DNA of 64,000 nucleotides from Paramecium pentaurelia (Eukaryota; Ciliophora; Oligohymenophorea; Peniculida; Parameciidae): contig CAJJDO010000024.1 of the NCBI GenBank assembly GCA_905183005.1, positions 435,083 through 499,082 of the forward strand, given 5' to 3'. Under the pieces are notes generated by a model. That model did no database searches. It saw only the letters and a program-made list of their open reading frames with translations, and was not told the origin of the DNA. Numbering within the stretch: the stretch's first letter is position 1; each line of letters opens with the position of its first letter. The position numbers and the translations under genes are program-made. Shown in pieces: positions 59,766 to 64,000 of this stretch.

Positions 59766-60695
59766 ATGATAATATTATTTACCTTCATTACGTATTCATA
59801 TTCTCGATGTGCATTCTCTGTAGAATGTCAAGGAAATAATTGTGATCCATTAGAGGTTGATACTGAACCCTTTGTAGCAAGAGTTTCATAATGTCCTCAT
59901 ATGGATGGAACCATGGTCTGTTGTAACAAGAATTAAGATGACCAAATGCAACGAAATTTTCAAGCCATAGATGCATCTTTTGGTAATGCTGGTGGTGGAT
60001 GTGATATGTATAATATATTCCCTCATTCTTAGTTGTGCCTATAATTTAAAGAAATTCTGGTGTGAGTATACTTGTAGTCCTAATTAAAGTTAATTCTTAA
60101 CCACAAATGGATATACTAACATGAAAGATCCACTAAACCCCAAGAATATATTAAAAGTTTAGTTAGTTGAAATTAAAGTCAAACCTTAAGTGGCATGTGT
60201 AATTATTTATGTTTAAATCTCTATAGGACATGTGGTCATCTTGTAAAAGAACATAATTTGCATCTTAAGTTACAGCTATGAAAACTCCAGGAGGATTCTT
60301 TAATTTCCAAGGAGAACAGGCAGTGTATATATTATGATTTATAAATTAGTGGATAAGCTAAATAATTCATATCAGTCAAGTTTGTAGATAATGATGAAGA
60401 GACTATTAACTTTGATTTTGTTCCTGATTGCAAATATGAATATCCACCTGGTCCAGATGGGAAAATAGTTACACCAGATGGATTTGTAATATCTGAAAGA
60501 TGTTCTTGTAATAATTGTGATCTTATGTGTCATGATGAAGAAATTCTTTATAAAGAGACAGGTGTTTTTGAAGGTTTTAATGGATATTTAGTATTATGGG
60601 TCTGGGCAGGAGCAATTTTAATTGCTGCATTAATTACAGGATTTAGATATTATAAATAAAAAGCTAATCATGAAATCTTAATAGATCCAATTTGA
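59766..60695 (+). CDS. Stand-alone NPC1 N-terminal (sterol-binding) domain with one TM
   Basis: A signal-like start (MIILFTFITYSYSRCAF) precedes a Cys-rich lumenal domain. Family landmarks: PHMDGTMVCCNKNQDDQ, CAYNLKKFWCEYTCSP with NQSQFL, VACDMWSSCKRTQF, GGFFNFQGEQA, and CSCNNCDLMC before the end. These match the NPC1 N-terminal domain, which binds cholesterol in lysosomes. A single membrane segment (LVLWVWAGAILIAALITGF) follows, then RYYKQKANHEI and TGA at 60693. The twelve other membrane spans and sterol-sensing domain of NPC1 are missing. Introns of 25, 28 and 24 nt near 60006, 60200 and 60324 fit. About 285 residues. Confidence 0.85.
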
Positions 60696-61044
60696 TTTAG
60701 TTCTTTATTCATTTTTAATTTGTATAAAAATATCTAAATTTATTGAATTGTATTCTTAGACTTATTTAAATTATGTTAAAAATCATTATTTAATGTACTG
60801 AGTTCTGAAATTCTTAAATTATTTTATTTATTAATAATACAAATTAATTCAAATTTCAGAATAGTTAAATAATTTAAAATAGAGAAATGAAATTTATAAA
60901 CTAGTTTAAAATAACAAAGCACTTTAATATATAAATATAACTTATTGGAATATATAAAAGAATAAAGATTATTAAGTTATTAAATATTTTAATCCATTAC
61001 TCTAATATAGACTATTACAAATAAGAAAAGAGATTCTAATTAGA
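60696..61044. other. Convergent 3' spacer
   Basis: A 349-bp A/T-rich gap between the stop codons of the NPC1-like gene and the minus-strand MORN gene. No gene or RNA was seen. Confidence 0.45.
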
Positions 61045-62276
61045 TCATTTATATCTATCCTCCCATCTAATTCTTTTTCCACATTCCCATAATCCATATT
61101 TAATTTATCCATCTGCCAAAATATACTTGCCTTTTCCATTCTATTTGCCATCAATCCATTCACCTTCAAACATCCTCCCATCTGGCCAAAAATATTTACC
61201 TTTCCCATGCTTTTTATCCTCTTAATACTCACCATGATATGCTCTTCCATCAGCCCATTAATAAACACCATATCCATGCATTTTATTATATTTCCAATTA
61301 CCCTTATACTTTCTTCCATCAGCCCAAATATATTCTCCCTGATTATAATAAAAAATATTACATATCCATTTATTTTATTATCAAACCACATTCCATCAAA
61401 AATGCTTCCATCTGGCCATATATATAAACCTTTACCTTATTTCTTTCCTTAAAAATACTCTCCTTTATAACTAGAATTATCAATCCCTTTATTATAAAAT
61501 ATACAAATACATTTTTCATACCCTTATCCATGTTAAAAATCATTTTACCAATAGCCTTCATAGATTGCTCCATTTAATTATTTATAGACACCATAACCAT
61601 TAGCCTTATCATTCTTCCATTATCCTGAATAGGAATCCCCATCAGCATGATAAAATGTTCCATTCCCACTGGCCTTATTATTTGTCCATTATCCTTCATA
61701 CCTTGCTCCATCTGGCCATATTTAAGTTCCTTAACCATCTCTTTTATTACCCAACCATTCCCCTTCATATATAGCACCACTCTTAAATTAATATTTCTGT
61801 CGTATTTCTCGACATGTATTATTAGGATTTACATCTGATTTATAATTATATTAAGCTACCTGCACATTCTTCTGAATTGAAATATTTAAATGTATTTCTT
61901 TTCAATTTACTTTAACTTGTTTCTTGTTCATCATATTTTTTAACGTCATTAAGAGATTACTTCAATTTTTTGAAAATTTATCTTGCTTTATATCCTTTCC
62001 ATTATTTTTAAATAGTGATTGCCATCTAAGTTCTCAAAAATTCCTATTTCTTTTGATATTATAATTCTTTATTATCCTTAACCTAATTTTTATATGTTTA
62101 AGTCTAATATAGATAGAAATGTAAACTTTAACGGAATGATTTGATGCTTGAGATGGTTATGACATCATTGACATTCCATTTTTATTACTTTCAGTTTTTT
62201 TTGTTATATCAATTTCATATAATAATTCTTGCTTATCTTTTTAGCATTAACCACAATTTGAACAGTTAGATCCCAT
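61045..62276 (-). CDS. MORN-repeat protein with IQ motif and acylated start
   Basis: Start MGSNCSNCGQCQKDKQELL at 62276, with Gly2 and Cys5/8, a likely myristoyl/palmitoyl anchor. After a short helical part comes an IQ motif (AITIQKQWKGYKARQIF), a calmodulin site. Then about nine MORN units: YEGEWLGNKRDGQGTQIW, YEGQWTNNKASGNGTFYH, YSGQWKNDKANGYGVYK, YKGEYFQGKKQGKGLYIW and more, ending GKRIRWEDRYK, TGA at 61045. Introns of 23-25 nt fit at four points. It combines lipid anchor, calmodulin site and MORN repeats, suiting a cortical calcium-responsive protein. Confidence 0.85.
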
Positions 62277-62332
62277 ATTTATTATTAAAGTGTTTAATTG
62301 AATTTAATGAAATTGTAATATAAAATATAATA

Positions 62333-64000
62333 TCAACTCTTATATGGAATTTTAGGTGGTATTTAAGCTGCTTATTCATCATGGTCATCATTTTAATAAG
62401 AATTACAATCAATATCATTATCATTTTAATTAAATTAAACATTATCTCCTTTACTACTTATAGGGGATAATATTTCAATTTAATGTTATTCCAATAAATT
62501 TAAATTTGAATGAATATTTCTATTGCTTTAAATTAAAAATTCATCTTAATTTTTGTTGATTTTTTCAAAAATTGATATCATATCTTCACCAACAAGATCT
62601 AAGATATTTTTATCTGTTTCACTAAGCTTTTTCTTTTAATGTAATTTCATGTATGCATAAAAAGCAGATTCAATTTTAGAAAGATCAGATTTTTCTTCTT
62701 AAAGTATAAATTAAAATTCTAGTTTTTCTTCTAATGCATTAAGTTTTTACTCAAAGTCTTTTGAAAACATATCAGATGGAATTAATGGTTTAGGAATATA
62801 ATTAAATAATTCTAATTATTCTTTATTTAAGAGTACATATTTCAATTTATCAATTTCTTGCATTTTATTTAATATATTTACAACATCTAATTTATTAAAT
62901 ATTTTTTCAATTGAATATTTGATTTATTGTTAAAATGATTTCTTAATTCCCAAATTCATACAAAATAAATCACATATACCAATTTCCAATTATTTTTTTT
63001 TCTATTTTAAATATTTTTTTAATTCTAATCTATTTTCTACTTAATTTAAATTCTTTTTAGATTTCTTTTAAGAATTTCCCAATTTATTTTTGTCTTCCTT
63101 AATGAAATCATTCTAATTTTGATTTTCATTAAAATTATTGATTGAACGTGATACAGATGGAGATTCATTATTATTCAAATTATTTTCAAAATTGAATATA
63201 CGATTGGCCATTTATAAATTCATCAATGTTGCAACAACAGGACTGACTAATGTGCTAATAGTAAGAGCAACCAATTACCATAGTCCTCCAACATTACCTA
63301 ATATATTTTAAAGTTTAATGTAAGATCTCTTATAATTTCCAACTCTTTATTCCATAAAAATGAGATTCTCTATGTAAGATACTTGATTATATGAAGATTA
63401 GAAATCTTTTTAAGTAGATTATAGTAGGGCTAATTCTGTTTTTATGTCTGATCTAATTAATCCTACATCTGTCTTTGTCTCAATCATTTTAAAATTTGAC
63501 TAAATTTATTTAGATTGACTTGATGAAAATGAAGAAAATTAAACTGTAATAATCTCCTCATATGGTCGACCTGGATTATCTAATTTCAATAAAGTATCTC
63601 CCAAATATATAGCATAATATCCTGCTTTTAGTGCAGTTTAAATTTCTTCAGGAGGACTACATCCATTATAAGTAGATGAATTTCTGCAAGGCATCATTAA
63701 TACTTGTAAAAATTGAAAAGTATCAGCATTTGAATATCCTTATATTTACTTATATAGAATTAATTTATTACAGGTGGGTTTTCTTCACTCACAGTGGAAT
63801 TGATACAAAACAAATTTTTTAAAAGAAACTTTGAGAAGAATTGCTTTTAGTAATCCATTGGAAAATGTTTATCTAGATTACAACTTTCTAAAGGTACATT
63901 GCGGCATCTAATATATATTAATAATTTACTATAATGAGACATCTTAAGCTTGCTTTGTTTCATTGAAAAAACGAGTTCGATTACAAGCTGTTAAAACTAC
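62333..64000 (-). CDS. Membrane protein, 5' end beyond window
   Basis: The gene ends NDDHDEQAAQIPPKIPYKS, TGA at 62333, and continues past 64000, so the start is missing. From the right edge an extracellular-like part has FQFLQVLMMPCRNSSTY and GRPYEEIITVQF with Cys. A long helix then gives FMEQRVGNYKRSYIKLQ and a membrane segment (NILGNVGGLWQLVALTI, then STLVSPVVATLMNLQMANRI). The cytosolic tail is highly charged (KSKKNLNQVENRLELKKY, DKNDNDI). The NxGG motif before a membrane span occurs, from memory, in an expanded ciliate family of unknown role. Not related to a known transporter as far as I can see. Confidence 0.6.

Noticed and set aside
61002..61838. Several short frames on both strands over the third MORN gene
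   Set aside because: They are shadows of MORN repeats in other frames and do not match the conserved reading.
1..64000. Bacterial features (operons, ribosome binding sites, CRISPR, IS)
   Set aside because: Code, short introns and gene families are ciliate; no such element was seen.

Overview
This window reads as somatic (macronuclear) DNA of a ciliate, most likely a Paramecium close to P. tetraurelia. Nearly every long reading frame runs through TAA and TAG and stops only at TGA. Conserved proteins (exportin-1, eIF4A, GSK3, DNA polymerase kappa, ARMC9) can be read only if TAA/TAG mean glutamine. The DNA is very AT-rich, genes are about 30-300 bp apart, and most introns are about 20-33 nt and start with GTA and end with AG. 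Standard-code ORFs are therefore misleading here, and genes were read with TGA as the only stop.

Layout. 0.6-5.7 kb: exportin-1, a coiled-coil protein and an SR splicing factor, all on the minus strand. 7-14 kb: a small basic protein, a GRIP-domain golgin-like protein (minus), a coiled-coil/SMP lipid-transfer protein, a Pumilio protein and a MUL1/G​IDE-like membrane protein. 14-21 kb: a giant UvrD/TRANK1-like helicase (minus). 21-26 kb: a possibly myristoylated unknown protein and two tandem paralogues (minus). 26.7 kb: a U1 snRNA gene (minus). 27-34 kb: unknown proteins, a tiny acylated protein, a helical protein and a Yippee protein. 34-44 kb: GSK3 kinase, DNA polymerase kappa, ARMC9 (minus), a secreted S10-like protein, a RING-H2 protein (minus) and a TMBIM protein. 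44-49 kb: eIF4A and a one-TM protein, repeated. 49-53 kb: a frame-broken phosphatase and two MORN proteins. 52.7-64 kb: an EF-hand protein, a SET methyltransferase with a large insert, an FHA-BRCT protein, a stand-alone NPC1 N-terminal domain protein, a third MORN protein with an IQ motif, and a membrane protein running off the right edge.

Assembly. Single N characters at 6297, 45807, 47174 and 53894 each sit at the junction of a near-perfect direct repeat: 1080 bp at 5217/6298, 1143 bp at 44664/45808 with a 706-bp third copy at 47175, and 1080 bp at 52814/53895. The first, second and fourth look like overlapping contig ends laid end to end, not biological duplications. The 47174 junction differs: the eIF4A block is identical, but the gene beyond it is a diverged paralogue. 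This suggests a join between two whole-genome-duplication copies (ohnologues) or a real tandem copy homogenised by gene conversion.

Themes. RNA processing (U1, SR protein, eIF4A, Pumilio), cilia and cortex (ARMC9, MORN, EF-hand, coiled-coil proteins), lipid and membrane traffic (SMP, GRIP, NPC1 N-terminal domain, TMBIM) and DNA damage response (polymerase kappa, FHA-BRCT) are represented. No operon, CRISPR array, tRNA gene or intact transposon was seen.
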